Part shown: piece by piece, positions 1 to 9,271 of the stretch | Layout: the number at the start of each line of letters is the position of its first letter | Numbering within the stretch: position 1 is the stretch's first letter | From: a virus | Direction: 5' to 3' (one strand) | IMG/VR virus record: IMGVR_UViG_3300025828_003018 | Coordinates: 1-34,616 of that record | DNA: 34,616 nucleotides | Notes under the pieces: model-generated | Database searches by the model: none | What the model saw: only the letters and a program-made list of their open reading frames with translations | What the model was told of the DNA's origin: nothing | Made by a program: the position numbers and the translations under genes

Positions 1-2260
1 TGGCGCTCAAGGTGAGCAGGGAACTGGCGTCACAATTCTTGGAAGCTTTGAGACTGTTGGAGAACTTCCTTCTTCAGGAAACAGCCCCGGTGATGGTTAC
101 CTAGTCGGCGGTGACCTTTACGTTTGGGATGACGAAAACTCCCAATGGGTCAACGTCGGAAACATTCAGGGACCCACAGGTGCTACCGGTGCTACCGGTG
201 GAATAGGCCCCACAGGCTCGACTGGTGCAACTGGTGACCTTGGTGCATTTGCTGTTGTTGAGGCAACACCACCATCTAACCCCGACGAGGGCGATGCGTG
301 GTTCAACAGCAGTGATTCAAAAATGTACATCTACTATGACGGTTTTTGGATTGAAACCGGCGCTGCTCCAATTGGTCCAACTGGACCCACTGGTGCCACA
401 GGTGCGGATAGCACAGTCACGGGACCAACCGGTGCGACCGGTGCGACAGGTCCAACGGGTTACCGAGGGATTACAGGACCAACAGGTCCAATAGGACCAA
501 GCGGACCTACTGGTGCTGATTCAGATGTAACTGGACCAACAGGGCCTCTTGGGCCCACTGGTGCAACAGGCCCTACCGGTGCTCCTTCTAATGTCACAGG
601 CCCCACGGGTCCGACTGGACCGACTGGACCGACAGGTGCAGATTCTCAAGTAACAGGTCCGACTGGACCTGCCGGTGAGTTTGTTCCTGCTTTCGCAACT
701 CCCCCCTCAAGCCCAGAGCCCGGTCAGGTTTGGTTTGACACCGAGAACGGTGCAGTCTTCGTTTACTACGACGACTACTGGGTAGAAGTTGGAACAACGG
801 AGTTTGGTGGTGCAACAGGTCCTACTGGCGCTATTGGACCGACAGGGCCAACAGGTCCAACAGGTGCACAAGGTGACCAAGGTGTAACAGGCCCGACTGG
901 CTCAACCGGTGCTACTGGTCCAATCGTTACTGGACCTACTGGACCGCAAGGTTTTGGCTCCACTGCTAAAGGTTTCTATCAAACATATGCAGACTTTGCT
1001 GCCGGTGCGGGCGCTTCTTCTGCAGATGTTGGAGACTTCTACGTCATTTATGACGACGACACTATTTATATCTACACCGAGAATGACTCGTGGATTGAAG
1101 CCGGTGCCCTGATTGGTCCTTCCGGTCCAACAGGTCCTCTTGGTCCGACTGGTCCTACTGGTGCAGATTCGACAGTACCGGGACCAACGGGACCAACTGG
1201 TCCCCAAGGTACCGCTATTCGACTTCTCGGTAGCGTCAACGTAGTCGGAGATTTGCCAGCATCAAACAACGAGATTAACGATGCTTACATTGTTCAAGAT
1301 GATGGCGACCTCTACGTTTGGGGTGGCTCTTCTTGGTCAAGTGTTGGTCAAATTGTTGGCCCCACGGGACCGACTGGTCCATCTGTAACGGGACCAACAG
1401 GACCGACCGGTGCTGCTTCTCAGGTTCAGGGTCCAACAGGGCCGACCGGAAGCATTGGACCGACAGGTCCTAAGGGTGGTGTCACCTATGTTCTTGACTC
1501 GACAATTCAGCAGGACGCTTACAACGTAAGTGGCTACGCCGGAAACAACCCCGAACTTATTGCAGTTCGTGGTGAGCGTATCTACTTCGATGCAAGCTCT
1601 GTAGAAGTGACAAACTCTGTTGCTCTTCGTTTGACATCAGGTAACACAGCGACCGTACCGGGTACGACCAACAACTCAACAACTTTGGGTCGTAACCTCA
1701 CAAGTGCTGACCCAGTAATTGTTTACGACGTTCCGTTGAATGCTCCTGAGCAGATTATCTATCAGGACGTTACAGAGCTAAGTAACTTTGGTGTCATCAA
1801 TATTGTTGACAAAGTTGGTCCTACTGGCCCAACTGGCGCAACTGGACCGACAGGTTCCCCGGAATACGATTCATACACACCAACACTTAGCGCAACTTCG
1901 CTTGTTGGTGGAGAAGCAAATGGAACAAGAACCCGTGCTGGACAAGACGTTTCCTTTGCCATTCAGATTGACCTCTCGACAACATCTGTTATGGGTACGG
2001 ATTCTTGGTCTGTAACTCTTCCATTCCTTCCAGATGCCGGGTTTAGGCAGACTTTCAACGGAGTTATTGACGTTGATGGAACCGGCGCATCTCTCTATGA
2101 GATTGTGGGTGTTACAGATGAGGGTAGTGCTGTTGTCAATCTCTTCTACCCCGGAACAAATGGAATTCTTGCCGAGATAACAGATGTATTGCCTGCAACA
2201 CTGTCTACATCCACAAGAATTTATGTGACCGGTTCTTACGTCTCGCAGGAAGTTGTGTAG
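1..2260 (+). CDS. Collagen-like phage tail fibre protein (5' end outside window)
   Basis: The reading frame is open from base 2, so the gene starts upstream; about 752 residues are visible. Gly-X-Y tracts rich in Gly-Pro-Thr alternate with at least five short beta modules of about 40 residues that end in a YVW or YVYY strand followed by a Trp and Gly (near 30-160, 250-355, 680-790, 960-1105 and 1210-1350). Two longer globular parts follow: about 1480-1820, then a C-terminal domain from about 1865 that starts [10 protein letters not shown] and resembles the terminal domain of the next fibre. Such proteins form trimeric collagen-like stalks with host-binding heads on the virion tail or baseplate. 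The stop lies 7 bp before the next fibre gene. The fibre role is secure from composition and context; the exact place on the virion is not known. Confidence 0.85.
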   Translation, partial: GAQGEQGTGVTILGSFETVGELPSSGNSPGDGYLVGGDLYVWDDENSQWVNVGNIQGPTGATGATGGIGPTGSTGATGDLGAFAVVEATPPSNPDEGDAWFNSSDSKMYIYYDGFWIETGAAPIGPTGPTGATGADSTVTGPTGATGATGPTGYRGITGPTGPIGPSGPTGADSDVTGPTGPLGPTGATGPTGAPSNVTGPTGPTGPTGPTGADSQVTGPTGPAGEFVPAFATPPSSPEPGQVWFDTENGAVFVYYDDYWVEVGTTEFGGATGPTGAIGPTGPTGPTGAQGDQGVTGPTGSTGATGPIVTGPTGPQGFGSTAKGFYQTYADFAAGAGASSADVGDFYVIYDDDTIYIYTENDSWIEAGALIGPSGPTGPLGPTGPTGADSTVPGPTGPTGPQGTAIRLLGSVNVVGDLPASNNEINDAYIVQDDGDLYVWGGSSWSSVGQIVGPTGPTGPSVTGPTGPTGAASQVQGPTGPTGSIGPTGPKGGVTYVLDSTIQQDAYNVSGYAGNNPELIAVRGERIYFDASSVEVTNSVALRLTSGNTATVPGTTNNSTTLGRNLTSADPVIVYDVPLNAPEQIIYQDVTELSNFGVINIVDKVGPTGPTGATGPTGSPEYDSYTPTLSATSLVGGEANGTRTRAGQDVSFAIQIDLSTTSVMGTDSWSVTLPFLPDAGFRQTFNGVIDVDGTGASLYEIVGVTDEGSAVVNLFYPGTNGILAEITDVLPATLSTSTRIYVTGSYVSQEVV
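374..676 (+). repeat. Gly-Pro-Thr collagen-like coding repeat
   Basis: About 100 codons of Gly-X-Y triplets, mostly Gly-Pro-Thr and Gly-Ala-Thr, interrupted by a recurring linker of the form GADS-V-TGPTG. At DNA level it is a degenerate 9-bp period with varied third positions, so it is kept by protein selection and is not a recent tandem expansion. Confidence 0.8.
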
Positions 2261-2267
2261 GTGAAAA

Positions 2268-2975
2268 ATGGCAGCGATTGATTTTCCAGAAAGCCCACAG
2301 GTAGGAGATACCTATACAAACGGTATTAACGTTTATCAGTGGGACGGAACAGCATGGCGTCTGGTTCGCACTAGCGCTGTTGGACCCACCGGTCCAGCAG
2401 GTCCAGCAGGTGCTGATTCAAATGTCACTGGGCCTACAGGACCTACCGGCCCCTCTGTAACAGGACCTACTGGACCTGCTTCAACAGAGGTCGGACCAAC
2501 CGGTCCTACAGGGCCTACTGGAACGTTTGCTATCTCTGCTTGGACTACGTACACACCTCAGTGGACTGCTGCTACAACTAACCCAACAGTTGGAGATGCC
2601 AGTGTTACCGCTCGATACGTTGCAATTGGTGCAACTGTTATCGGGGAAATTCGAATTACTGGTGGAAGCTCTGTTAACGGGTTTAACAGAGGTTCTGGTG
2701 CTTACAGTTTTTCGCTACCGACTGACGCTGTTGCTGCTACATATCAGCCAGTTGGTCAAGTGGTCATGCGTAACGAAGGACCGGGAAATCAGTTCTTCGG
2801 GACAGCGATTTTTACTAGCGTAACTAATGGAATTGCCAACACAATTCAGTGTTACATGCATAGCCAGACAGCAACAATTGACGAAGGTGTTGCAGCCACC
2901 GAGTCAACTCCGTTCCTTTTCGATGTGAACGACAAGATTCTGATTCAGTTCATCTACGAAGCAGATTTGACGTAA
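2268..2975 (+). CDS. Collagen-like tail fibre protein, short form
   Basis: 235 residues. The N-terminal module (1-36, starting MAAIDFP and containing WDGTAW) is shared with two other fibres here and probably anchors the fibre to the virion. Residues 38-85 are Gly-X-Y repeats with [11 protein letters not shown] and TEVGPTGP linkers. Residues 90-235 form a beta-rich domain starting TTYTPQWTAA with a GSGAYSFSLP strand, a type I recognise from phage tail fibre and minor tail protein C-termini. ATG is chosen because it gives the MAAIDFP start shared with its paralogues; GGTGA just upstream is a weak ribosome binding site. It sits 7 bp after the previous stop and 9 bp before the next gene, so it is probably co-transcribed. 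Confidence 0.85.
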   Translation: MAAIDFPESPQVGDTYTNGINVYQWDGTAWRLVRTSAVGPTGPAGPAGADSNVTGPTGPTGPSVTGPTGPASTEVGPTGPTGPTGTFAISAWTTYTPQWTAATTNPTVGDASVTARYVAIGATVIGEIRITGGSSVNGFNRGSGAYSFSLPTDAVAATYQPVGQVVMRNEGPGNQFFGTAIFTSVTNGIANTIQCYMHSQTATIDEGVAATESTPFLFDVNDKILIQFIYEADLT

Positions 2976-2984
2976 GGGTAGATA

Positions 2985-4868
2985 ATGGCAGCGATTGACT
3001 TTCCCGATAGTCCAAATGTAAACGACACGTTTACAGTTGGTCCGCAGACTTGGATTTGGACAGGCACTGCGTGGGACTTGACTGTAGCGCCAGTGATTGG
3101 ACCTACTGGTCCCACCGGTCCGCAGGGTGCTGCTTCAAACGTAACTGGGCCCACTGGTCCGACAGGTGCTTTCACCATTTCGGAAGACACTCCTCCATCT
3201 AATCCAGATGAAGGAGATGCTTGGTTCAATTCCTCTACCGGTCAAATCTACGTTTATTACGACAGCTACTGGGTTGAGTCTGCTTCTAGCAATGTTGGCC
3301 CTGCTGGAGCAACTGGCCCGACTGGAGCAACTGGTCCACAGAACATCACCCCGGGACCTACAGGTTCAACCGGACCAACAGGTGCAACTGGTTCTCAAGG
3401 AAACACCGGACCTACTGGTCCCCAAGGTCTTTACGTAGAAGGACCTACTGGACCTCAGGGTCCAACAGGACGACAGGGCCCGACCGGTGCTCAGGGAGAG
3501 CGTGGCGTTGAGGGACCAATTGGTCCTATCGGACCTACAGGTCCACTAGGCCCGACCGGAGCAGACGGCCTTCTTGGTGCTACTGGTTCCCCGGGGCCTA
3601 CTGGTCCGACTGGTCCTCGTGGATTCCAAGGTGCAACAGGTGCTCAAGGACCGACTGGTGCAACTGGTGCTTCGGTAACTGGTGCAACAGGTTCAACTGG
3701 ACCGACTGGTCCCTCGGGTGGCCCCACGGGAGCGACCGGCCCGACAGGACCAACTGGTGCGACGGGTGCTCAAGGCGAGCTTGGTCTTCGTGGAGCAACT
3801 GGCCCTACCGGTGCGACGGGTGCCGCTTCAACGGTTGCTGGACCTACAGGTCCGACAGGTGCATCTATTACTGGACCCACGGGACCCACGGGTGCCATTG
3901 GAATCACCGGTCCTACAGGACCTTCGGTAACTGGTGCAACAGGCCCAACTGGCGCTGAGGGTCTCGGTTATGGAGGCATTACCTCTACAACGAACATCAT
4001 TATTGGTGCCGGTAATAAAACATTTACAGTCAACGACCCGGGTGCCTTTGCTATCGGTGGTCGTATTCGATTTGCCGCTCTTTCCCAGCCGCAGGATTAC
4101 ATGGAAGGTGTTATTACTGGTGTTGCTGGCCTCAGCATCACATTTGTTTCTGATATCTACAACGGAACTGGTAACACTTACAACTCTTGGTTGGCAAGCA
4201 TTGGTAGTGGCCCTACAGGACCAGCTGGCGCTACAGGACCCGTTGGACCATCAATCAACATTAAGGGAACAGTTGCCAACTTTGCGTCACTTCCCTCTTC
4301 AGGCAACGTTATTAACGATGGTTGGATTACCGAAGACACAGGAAGTCTCTATGTGTGGTCTGACCAGTCAACGTGGGTTGATGCTGGACAAATTGTTGGA
4401 GCAACGGGGCCGACAGGAGCAACTGGTCCATCAATCACAGGACCAACCGGACCAACTGGCGCAGCTTCTACAGAAGTTGGGCCCACCGGTCCGACCGGCC
4501 CATCCGTCACTGGTGCAACAGGCCCAGCCGGTCCTACTGGTCCCGCTTATTACGAGCTCGTTGGTAATCAGTATCTAGAGAACACGGTTCTTGACGAAGA
4601 AGATGGAGCCAGCATCGTCAAGATAAACAGCTCCGTGTCCACGACAGTGACTGTTCCAGCAGACGGGGCAAACGGTTACACGTTCCCGACAGGAACTCAA
4701 ATTGTTATTACCCAGCTTGGTGTCGGTCAGGTAACTATCCAAGGAGACACCGGAGTTGTTGTGTTGAGTGAGGGAGCCAGATACACAACCAAAGCTCGAT
4801 ACGCAATTGCTTCTCTCATCAAACTATCCAGCAACTCTTGGCTACTGAGCGGAAACTTGTCGGCGTAA
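2985..4868 (+). CDS. Collagen-like tail fibre protein, long form
   Basis: 627 residues. Order: the MAAIDFP anchor module (1-38, WTGTAW); short Gly-X-Y; a beta module starting near residue 64 ([13 protein letters not shown], then YVYYDSYW); a long Gly-X-Y tract (about 105-327); a beta domain at about 328-405 ([10 protein letters not shown] ... NSWLASIG) of a kind common in phage structural proteins; short Gly-X-Y; a module at about 423-470 ([12 protein letters not shown], then [10 protein letters not shown]); Gly-X-Y with GAAST-V linkers; and a C-terminal domain (about 521-627) ending [11 protein letters not shown]. That last domain type recurs at the tips of phage fibres. The middle module is nearly the same as one in the upstream fibre, which points to module duplication or exchange. 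Probable trimeric adhesin. Confidence 0.87.
   Translation: MAAIDFPDSPNVNDTFTVGPQTWIWTGTAWDLTVAPVIGPTGPTGPQGAASNVTGPTGPTGAFTISEDTPPSNPDEGDAWFNSSTGQIYVYYDSYWVESASSNVGPAGATGPTGATGPQNITPGPTGSTGPTGATGSQGNTGPTGPQGLYVEGPTGPQGPTGRQGPTGAQGERGVEGPIGPIGPTGPLGPTGADGLLGATGSPGPTGPTGPRGFQGATGAQGPTGATGASVTGATGSTGPTGPSGGPTGATGPTGPTGATGAQGELGLRGATGPTGATGAASTVAGPTGPTGASITGPTGPTGAIGITGPTGPSVTGATGPTGAEGLGYGGITSTTNIIIGAGNKTFTVNDPGAFAIGGRIRFAALSQPQDYMEGVITGVAGLSITFVSDIYNGTGNTYNSWLASIGSGPTGPAGATGPVGPSINIKGTVANFASLPSSGNVINDGWITEDTGSLYVWSDQSTWVDAGQIVGATGPTGATGPSITGPTGPTGAASTEVGPTGPTGPSVTGATGPAGPTGPAYYELVGNQYLENTVLDEEDGASIVKINSSVSTTVTVPADGANGYTFPTGTQIVITQLGVGQVTIQGDTGVVVLSEGARYTTKARYAIASLIKLSSNSWLLSGNLSA
3297..3965 (+). 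repeat. Long Gly-X-Y collagen-like coding tract
   Basis: About 220 residues of almost uninterrupted Gly-X-Y triplets, the longest such tract in the window. Brief interruptions occur near 3340 (QNITPGPTG) and 3430 (LYVEGPTG). Besides Pro-Thr it contains charged triplets such as GER and GAD, which favour chain register in bacterial and phage collagens lacking hydroxyproline. Confidence 0.8.
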
Positions 4869-4870
4869 TC

Positions 4871-5788
4871 ATGCTTATTTCAACCCATGCGATGCACGCA
4901 ACCCTCCCCGTGCCCTTTGTGGCAGCGGGGTGGACTTTGGTTGCCGATTCGACTTTTGGGACGACAACTATAAACACAATTACATCCAACAGTTTTGGTC
5001 AATACATTGTTGCCGGGAACTCAGGCAAAGTAGCCACTTCCACTGACAGCGGGTTTAGTTGGGTTGCTCGAACATCGAACTTCAGTACGAGCAATATTTA
5101 CTCTTCTGCGTACTACGACGGTCTTTACATGATTGGCGGAAGTTCTGGAAAAATTGCTACATCAACTGATGGAATTACGTGGACTTTAAGAGCTTCTGGT
5201 TTCGGAGCTAGCGCTGTTTTAGGAATAACTTATGCACCATCTGCTTCGCTTTGGATTGCTGTTGGAGGCTCCGGAAAACTAGCAACCTCGATTGATGGCA
5301 TTGAGTGGGTACTGAGAACTTCTTCTTTTGGAACTTCTTTTATAAATGAGGTCTACGCAACCGAAACTTTTATTATCGCTGTTGGCTACGACGGAAAACT
5401 TGCTACATCAACAAACGGTCTTGATTGGACGCAGAGAACTTCTTCGTTTGTTTATGACACCATCAACGATGTTGTAGCCAACGAAAGCAGGACTCAGTTT
5501 GTTGCTGTTGGTGACTCCGGAAAGATTGCTACATCATCTAACGGAACCTCGTGGACTCAGGTGTACCCACCTCCTTCTTTTGGTGCTTTTAGAATTACTT
5601 CGGTAGACGCAAACTCAGAAAGTTATGTTGCTGGCGGTACAGCCGGGAAGCTAGCAACTTCTCTTAGCGGAGTTGGGTGGACCCAGCGGCCTTCAAATTT
5701 CGGTCTCGACAACATCAATGCTGTTTTGCTGCAAGACAGTATCGGTATTGCTGTCGGGGGCTCCGGAAAGATTGCGTATTCGGTATAG
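4871..5788 (+). CDS. Seven-repeat beta-propeller tail-associated protein
   Basis: 305 residues from the ATG 2 bp after the preceding fibre stop; a TTG at 4838 in the same frame would overlap that fibre and is less likely. No clear ribosome binding site is seen, so translational coupling is plausible. The protein is seven repeats of about 40 residues, each with a GK(I/L/V)ATS strand, then a D/N-G turn, W and RTS-F. The last repeat ends GKIAYSV at the C-terminus while the first W strand lies at the N-terminus, the closure expected for a seven-bladed propeller of the BNR/sialidase-like or Ycf48-like type. The catalytic residues of true sialidases are not evident, so binding of a glycan or a virion partner is more likely than hydrolysis. 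Confidence 0.75.
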   Translation: MLISTHAMHATLPVPFVAAGWTLVADSTFGTTTINTITSNSFGQYIVAGNSGKVATSTDSGFSWVARTSNFSTSNIYSSAYYDGLYMIGGSSGKIATSTDGITWTLRASGFGASAVLGITYAPSASLWIAVGGSGKLATSIDGIEWVLRTSSFGTSFINEVYATETFIIAVGYDGKLATSTNGLDWTQRTSSFVYDTINDVVANESRTQFVAVGDSGKIATSSNGTSWTQVYPPPSFGAFRITSVDANSESYVAGGTAGKLATSLSGVGWTQRPSNFGLDNINAVLLQDSIGIAVGGSGKIAYSV

Positions 5789-5799
5789 GAGATATAAAG

Positions 5800-5967
5800 A
5801 TGTTTAAATATGTAATCATTCCAGATGGCCCACTTGTACAGATTATGTACGGTGACAACGTTATTGACGAGTGCGGTCCTTGGGAAAGTCTTGAAGCAGC
5901 AATCAATTGGGCAGAGGCTTATGTTGCGAGAAAAAATGCAGGAATCCCAGAACCAGTTATTCCATAA
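5800..5967 (+). CDS. Small protein of unknown function between fibre genes
   Basis: 55 residues starting MFKYVIIPDG and ending GIPEPVIP. ATG is preceded at 7 bp by AGGAGA, a good ribosome binding site, and it lies 11 bp after the propeller gene, so translation is likely. It reads as a compact alpha/beta protein: a beta hairpin (about 1-25) followed by one helix (ESLEAAINWAEAYVARK, 30-46). No membrane segment, signal peptide or Cys cluster is visible. I do not recognise the family. Its place suggests a small tail component or a chaperone for a neighbouring fibre. Confidence 0.65.
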   Translation: MFKYVIIPDGPLVQIMYGDNVIDECGPWESLEAAINWAEAYVARKNAGIPEPVIP

Positions 5968-5970
5968 AAG

Positions 5971-5977
5971 TACAATA
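5971..5977 (+). promoter_or_regulatory. Putative -10-type promoter element (TACAATA)
   Basis: TACAATA lies 37 bp before the GTG of the downstream fibre gene. No TTGACA-like -35 is seen at 16-18 bp. Similar hexamers sit 35-39 bp before the genes at 9272, 20682 and 23282, which suggests a -10-only late promoter class. Confidence 0.35.
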
Positions 5978-6007
5978 ATTATTTAGAGGATAGAAAGGAG
6001 GAGTACA

Positions 6008-6658
6008 GTGGCAGCAATTGATTTCCCAACCCCCACAGTTGTAGGTGAAGAGTTCACCGCTGGAAACAGCACTTGGGTGTGGACAGGCACTGTTTGGGAG
6101 CTAAAGCGCACTGCTCCCACTGGTCCTCAGGGTCCACAAGGTATTCAAGGACCAACAGGTGCAACTGGTGCTAAGGGTGACACAGGTCCTCAAGGTATTC
6201 AAGGTGCTACAGGACCCGTTTCTGACGTTGCTGGTCCGCAGGGACCCACAGGTCCAACTGGTGTTCAAGGACCCACTGGACCTCAAGGTATTCAGGGTGA
6301 ACTTGGTACTCAGGGTCCAACAGGTCCCACAGGTGCTGACTCGAACGTAACCGGGCCTCAAGGTCCCACGGGTCCTCGTGGGCAAACTGGTCCTACCGGT
6401 TCGACTGGCCCTCAGTCTGAAGTTCCCGGTCCAACGGGTCCAACGGGTCCGGTAGGTAAGTTCATTGCTAGTCCGGTTCAGCCAGACATTGGATTGGCTA
6501 CTGATGGAGATACTTGGTTCGATACCGGAACTGCCATTACATATGTTTTCTATAACGGTGTTTTCGTTAGAACTCAGGGCGGGCAAACCGGACCGACTGG
6601 CCCCCGGGGCTTGCAGAGTACCTACGCAGTCTCGACTGCGTGGTGGTTAGGCGTATAA
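6008..6658 (+). CDS. Collagen-like tail fibre protein with anchor module
   Basis: 216 residues. GTG start, supported by a strong AAAGGAGG ribosome binding site a few bases upstream and by alignment of the resulting (M)AAIDFP N-terminus with the fibres at 2268 and 2985. Residues 1-36 are the anchor module (WVWTGTVW). Residues 37-155 are Gly-X-Y repeats richer in GPQG and GIQG than the other fibres. Residues 156-190 are a beta module (DGDTWFDTG, then YVFYNGVFV), and a short Gly-X-Y stretch runs to a hydrophobic end (STAWWLGV). It lacks any large C-terminal head domain, so it may be a truncated or accessory fibre, or a connector that other subunits extend. Confidence 0.82.
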   Translation: MAAIDFPTPTVVGEEFTAGNSTWVWTGTVWELKRTAPTGPQGPQGIQGPTGATGAKGDTGPQGIQGATGPVSDVAGPQGPTGPTGVQGPTGPQGIQGELGTQGPTGPTGADSNVTGPQGPTGPRGQTGPTGSTGPQSEVPGPTGPTGPVGKFIASPVQPDIGLATDGDTWFDTGTAITYVFYNGVFVRTQGGQTGPTGPRGLQSTYAVSTAWWLGV

Positions 6659-6660
6659 TA
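6654..6660 (+). promoter_or_regulatory. TATAATA -10-like element at gene end
   Basis: A perfect TATAAT followed by A overlaps the stop codon of the upstream fibre gene, 98 bp before the gene at 6752. TCGACT, 16 bp upstream, matches four of six -35 positions. Chance occurrence cannot be excluded. Confidence 0.3.
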
Positions 6661-6673
6661 TGCTGATTTCTTC

Positions 6674-6706
6674 GATTTCTACGAAATCACACCGTACTTC
6701 CGGTGT
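6674..6706 (+). terminator. Two tandem small hairpins, possible weak terminator or processing site
   Basis: GATTTC/GAAATC (6674-6679 with 6683-6688, 3-nt loop) is followed directly by ACACCG/CGGTGT (6689-6694 with 6701-6706, 6-nt loop). Both stems are perfect but only 6 bp, and the following TTATCCTATTTG is a poor U-tract. This lies in the 93-bp gap between a fibre gene and the 823-residue structural gene. It may reduce readthrough or mark an RNA cleavage site. Confidence 0.35.
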
Positions 6707-6751
6707 TATCCTATTTGTTGGGCTGTCTTGGTGTGAAAGAGGTAATGAATA

Positions 6752-9223
6752 ATGCCCGGTTTTCTTGGCGGTAGCAGCGGCACTGGTGGCGGCACTGGTG
6801 GCGAAATCTCATTCCCGAAAGAGTTCATCGACCCAGTAACTAAGCTGCGTGTATCCACACCAGCCAACCTTATTGACACCGACTTTGAGTACGGTCTTCA
6901 GCCCACCAAGTGGGAGACACTAGAGCTAATTAACAACACCCCTTCGTTCTTCTCGAAGTCGGGTGACACGACCATCCCCAACATCAGTGCAATTAACACG
7001 ATTCAGGGTTCTCGTGAAGTTACCGTCACAACAAGTCTGGACCACGGGCTTTCCGTCGGTATTCCCATCAACGTAAACGGTACAAAGTCCATCACTGCAG
7101 ATGGCGCTTACATCATCAACTCGGTACCTACCGCCAGAACCTTCACATATCTAGCCAAGGAAAATCAGTTTTTTACAGCCGCCATCGAAGACCTCTATAC
7201 CTCGATTGTGACTGGCGAGTTCTTCCAAGGCTCGCAGATTCGTATTGCTGATTCGCACGGTTTGGTGACTGATGCAGCGACTCCCTCAACTCTGACTGTT
7301 ACAACAGAGAGTCCTCATGGTTTTGGTATCAATACACCTTTCTACTTTCTGAATCTGAACTCCACTATTTCTCAGGAGTTTGATTCGACTAATACCGCCG
7401 CTAAAACTTTTGATTCCAGTAACAACTCAACAGCTCGTGTTTTTGATGCATCGAACACGGTGACATCAGCTAACTACGACTTTTCTAATAGAACTGCAAG
7501 CCTTCCGGCTAGCGTTGCGGGAAGTCCAATCGCAGGTGTCAGCGTCGAAAATAATACAATTACTGTTGGTCATACAACAGAGACGTTTGAGAATCGAGCT
7601 ATTGGCACTCCTCTTTACTACGACGTAGTTGCGTCTAGTGGCTACTTTGCCAACAAACCTCGTGGAGTTGTCTTCCTCAAGGGGACCGACTCTCTAGGGG
7701 CTTCCCTTTCCACATTTACGGTTAGTGAAATCCCCAACGGAGATGTAATCGACATTACGTCAGCAATGACTGGAACTTTCCAAGTTGCAGACTTGGTTGC
7801 GGAGTTTGCTGGTAATAACCAAGATTTCGACAGTCAAATCTCTTTAACCATTTCAAGAGGAACAGCTCACGAATTTGACGGAGACAACTCCGAGGGAGCT
7901 ACCTACACGATAAACAGTATTAGTGGCCTTGGAAATATTGCCCTAAGCGGTGATAGCAACTGGTCTACCGGTCAGATGGTGTACTACAGCACAGACGGTG
8001 CGGCTGCTACAGGTCTCACAAACAACACCACATACTGGGTTACAGCAGGTAACCCATCAGCCAGTGTTATTAACATTACAGACACCCCCGACGGAGCAAC
8101 CCTGACTGCCATTTCTGGCGGTACTGGAACCCAGACTCTGACCGCTACTTCTGTGTCTTTGGACAAAGATATTTTGGCTGTTCCCGGTCACGATTTTGAA
8201 GAATCAGACATGGTTTTGTACTCGTACCCAGCCGGTGGAGCGATTACAACATCAGAAGCCGCTCAGAACTATTACTACGTTCAGAATGTCTACCCAGACG
8301 GAACCCACATTCGTCTAACAACCACTAAAGGCTTTGTTCTCGATGGAACCACTGAAGCCCGTGCTGCTTCGAGTGGTCAACAGATTCTGAACGACAACCC
8401 GGCTGCAACTAGTGGCACTTACTGGATTAAGCCCCCCGGTGGAACAGTTGCATACCCGACTTATGTTGATATGGACCTTGAAGGTGGTGGTTGGACGCAG
8501 ATTATGAAGCTGTCCTACAACACACTGCTCAGTCCATACATCGGTCGCCCCGGTGGGGCAACCCATGCTGGTGCTGGCTACACCTACGGCCCAACTTGGG
8601 ACGGCTGGGCGTGGAACCAAGACTCCGACTTCGACACCCTGTTTAACGACAGTTCGAATTCCGACTTCAGCGATGTTGACTCTTTCTCCAAGCTGTTTTA
8701 CCAGCTCCCATTCAATGATGTGATGGTTGTGTCTATTGCCGACACAACTAAGCGTCTCGGATGGAGGCACAACGCTCAGATTGCAAACATGAGAGCCGTT
8801 ACTGGTGGGACCGACCTATCTACATACGGAGATGAGTGGTTGTTCCCGGCAGTGGCGCAGTTGGAGTACTCGTGGACCCGTCAGTTGGAGCTTTTCCCGA
8901 GTGCAAGGAACTACCAAGCTCAGACTCCAACAGTTTTTGGGTTCAAAGTTCTTTCCGACCGAGCAAATAACTTCAGCTCTATCAACAGTTATATGACCGG
9001 TGGTTACGACCCAGTTACATCAAACAACGTAACCGGTCACGGTGCATCTATGATTGGTATGGGCGGTACTGGCGGCATTAGCGGGCGATTTGGTGGCGGT
9101 ATCGGGTTTGCTTACACCTCCAACTATGCCTTCCGTGTTGGTGGTCACTTCTGGAATTCCAGCTTCAACACAAACGTCACTAACTACCGACTTTTCACTG
9201 GTTTGGCAGTGTTCGTCAGGTAA
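6752..9223 (+). CDS. Virion structural protein with fibrinogen-like C-terminal domain
   Basis: 823 residues; ATG with AAAGAGG 9 bp upstream. After a Gly/Ser/Thr-rich leader (1-17), residues about 20-75 (FIDPVTKLRVS ... LIDTDFEYGLQPTKWETLEL) match my memory of a conserved N-terminus in T4-superfamily cyanophage structural proteins. The middle has beta modules with the HGF or SHGL turn (TVTTESPHGFG near 190) also found in the downstream giant protein, and a low-complexity run of FDSSN-like repeats around 210-245. From about 548 to the end the pattern SGTYWI ... VDMDLEGGGWTQIMK is that of a fibrinogen C-terminal-like domain, including the GGGW signature, with a glycine-rich end. Fibrinogen-like domains bind glycans or proteins, so this is a likely receptor-binding baseplate or fibre protein. 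It contains no Gly-X-Y repeats. Confidence 0.78.
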   Translation: MPGFLGGSSGTGGGTGGEISFPKEFIDPVTKLRVSTPANLIDTDFEYGLQPTKWETLELINNTPSFFSKSGDTTIPNISAINTIQGSREVTVTTSLDHGLSVGIPINVNGTKSITADGAYIINSVPTARTFTYLAKENQFFTAAIEDLYTSIVTGEFFQGSQIRIADSHGLVTDAATPSTLTVTTESPHGFGINTPFYFLNLNSTISQEFDSTNTAAKTFDSSNNSTARVFDASNTVTSANYDFSNRTASLPASVAGSPIAGVSVENNTITVGHTTETFENRAIGTPLYYDVVASSGYFANKPRGVVFLKGTDSLGASLSTFTVSEIPNGDVIDITSAMTGTFQVADLVAEFAGNNQDFDSQISLTISRGTAHEFDGDNSEGATYTINSISGLGNIALSGDSNWSTGQMVYYSTDGAAATGLTNNTTYWVTAGNPSASVINITDTPDGATLTAISGGTGTQTLTATSVSLDKDILAVPGHDFEESDMVLYSYPAGGAITTSEAAQNYYYVQNVYPDGTHIRLTTTKGFVLDGTTEARAASSGQQILNDNPAATSGTYWIKPPGGTVAYPTYVDMDLEGGGWTQIMKLSYNTLLSPYIGRPGGATHAGAGYTYGPTWDGWAWNQDSDFDTLFNDSSNSDFSDVDSFSKLFYQLPFNDVMVVSIADTTKRLGWRHNAQIANMRAVTGGTDLSTYGDEWLFPAVAQLEYSWTRQLELFPSARNYQAQTPTVFGFKVLSDRANNFSSINSYMTGGYDPVTSNNVTGHGASMIGMGGTGGISGRFGGGIGFAYTSNYAFRVGGHFWNSSFNTNVTNYRLFTGLAVFVR

Positions 9224-9232
9224 CCCCAGTTG

Positions 9233-9239
9233 TATAATA
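9233..9239 (+). promoter_or_regulatory. Putative -10-type promoter element (TATAATA)
   Basis: TATAATA preceded by TTG lies 39 bp before the ATG of the giant structural gene, in a 48-bp gap. No -35 match is seen at the right distance. A GAGGAG ribosome binding site follows at about 9256. Confidence 0.4.
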
Positions 9240-9271
9240 AGAGAAGGTCTAAGAAGAGGAGCTGCTAGCAA

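Noticed and set aside
3297-3965. Short-period DNA repeats that could suggest a CRISPR array or tandem satellite
   Set aside because: The period is 9 bp, in frame and degenerate at third positions. It is explained by Gly-X-Y codons and has no spacer structure.
4838-4870. TTG at 4838 as start of the propeller protein
   Set aside because: It would overlap the fibre gene by 31 bp and add a peptide with no match to the repeats; the ATG at 4871 directly after the fibre stop is more economical.
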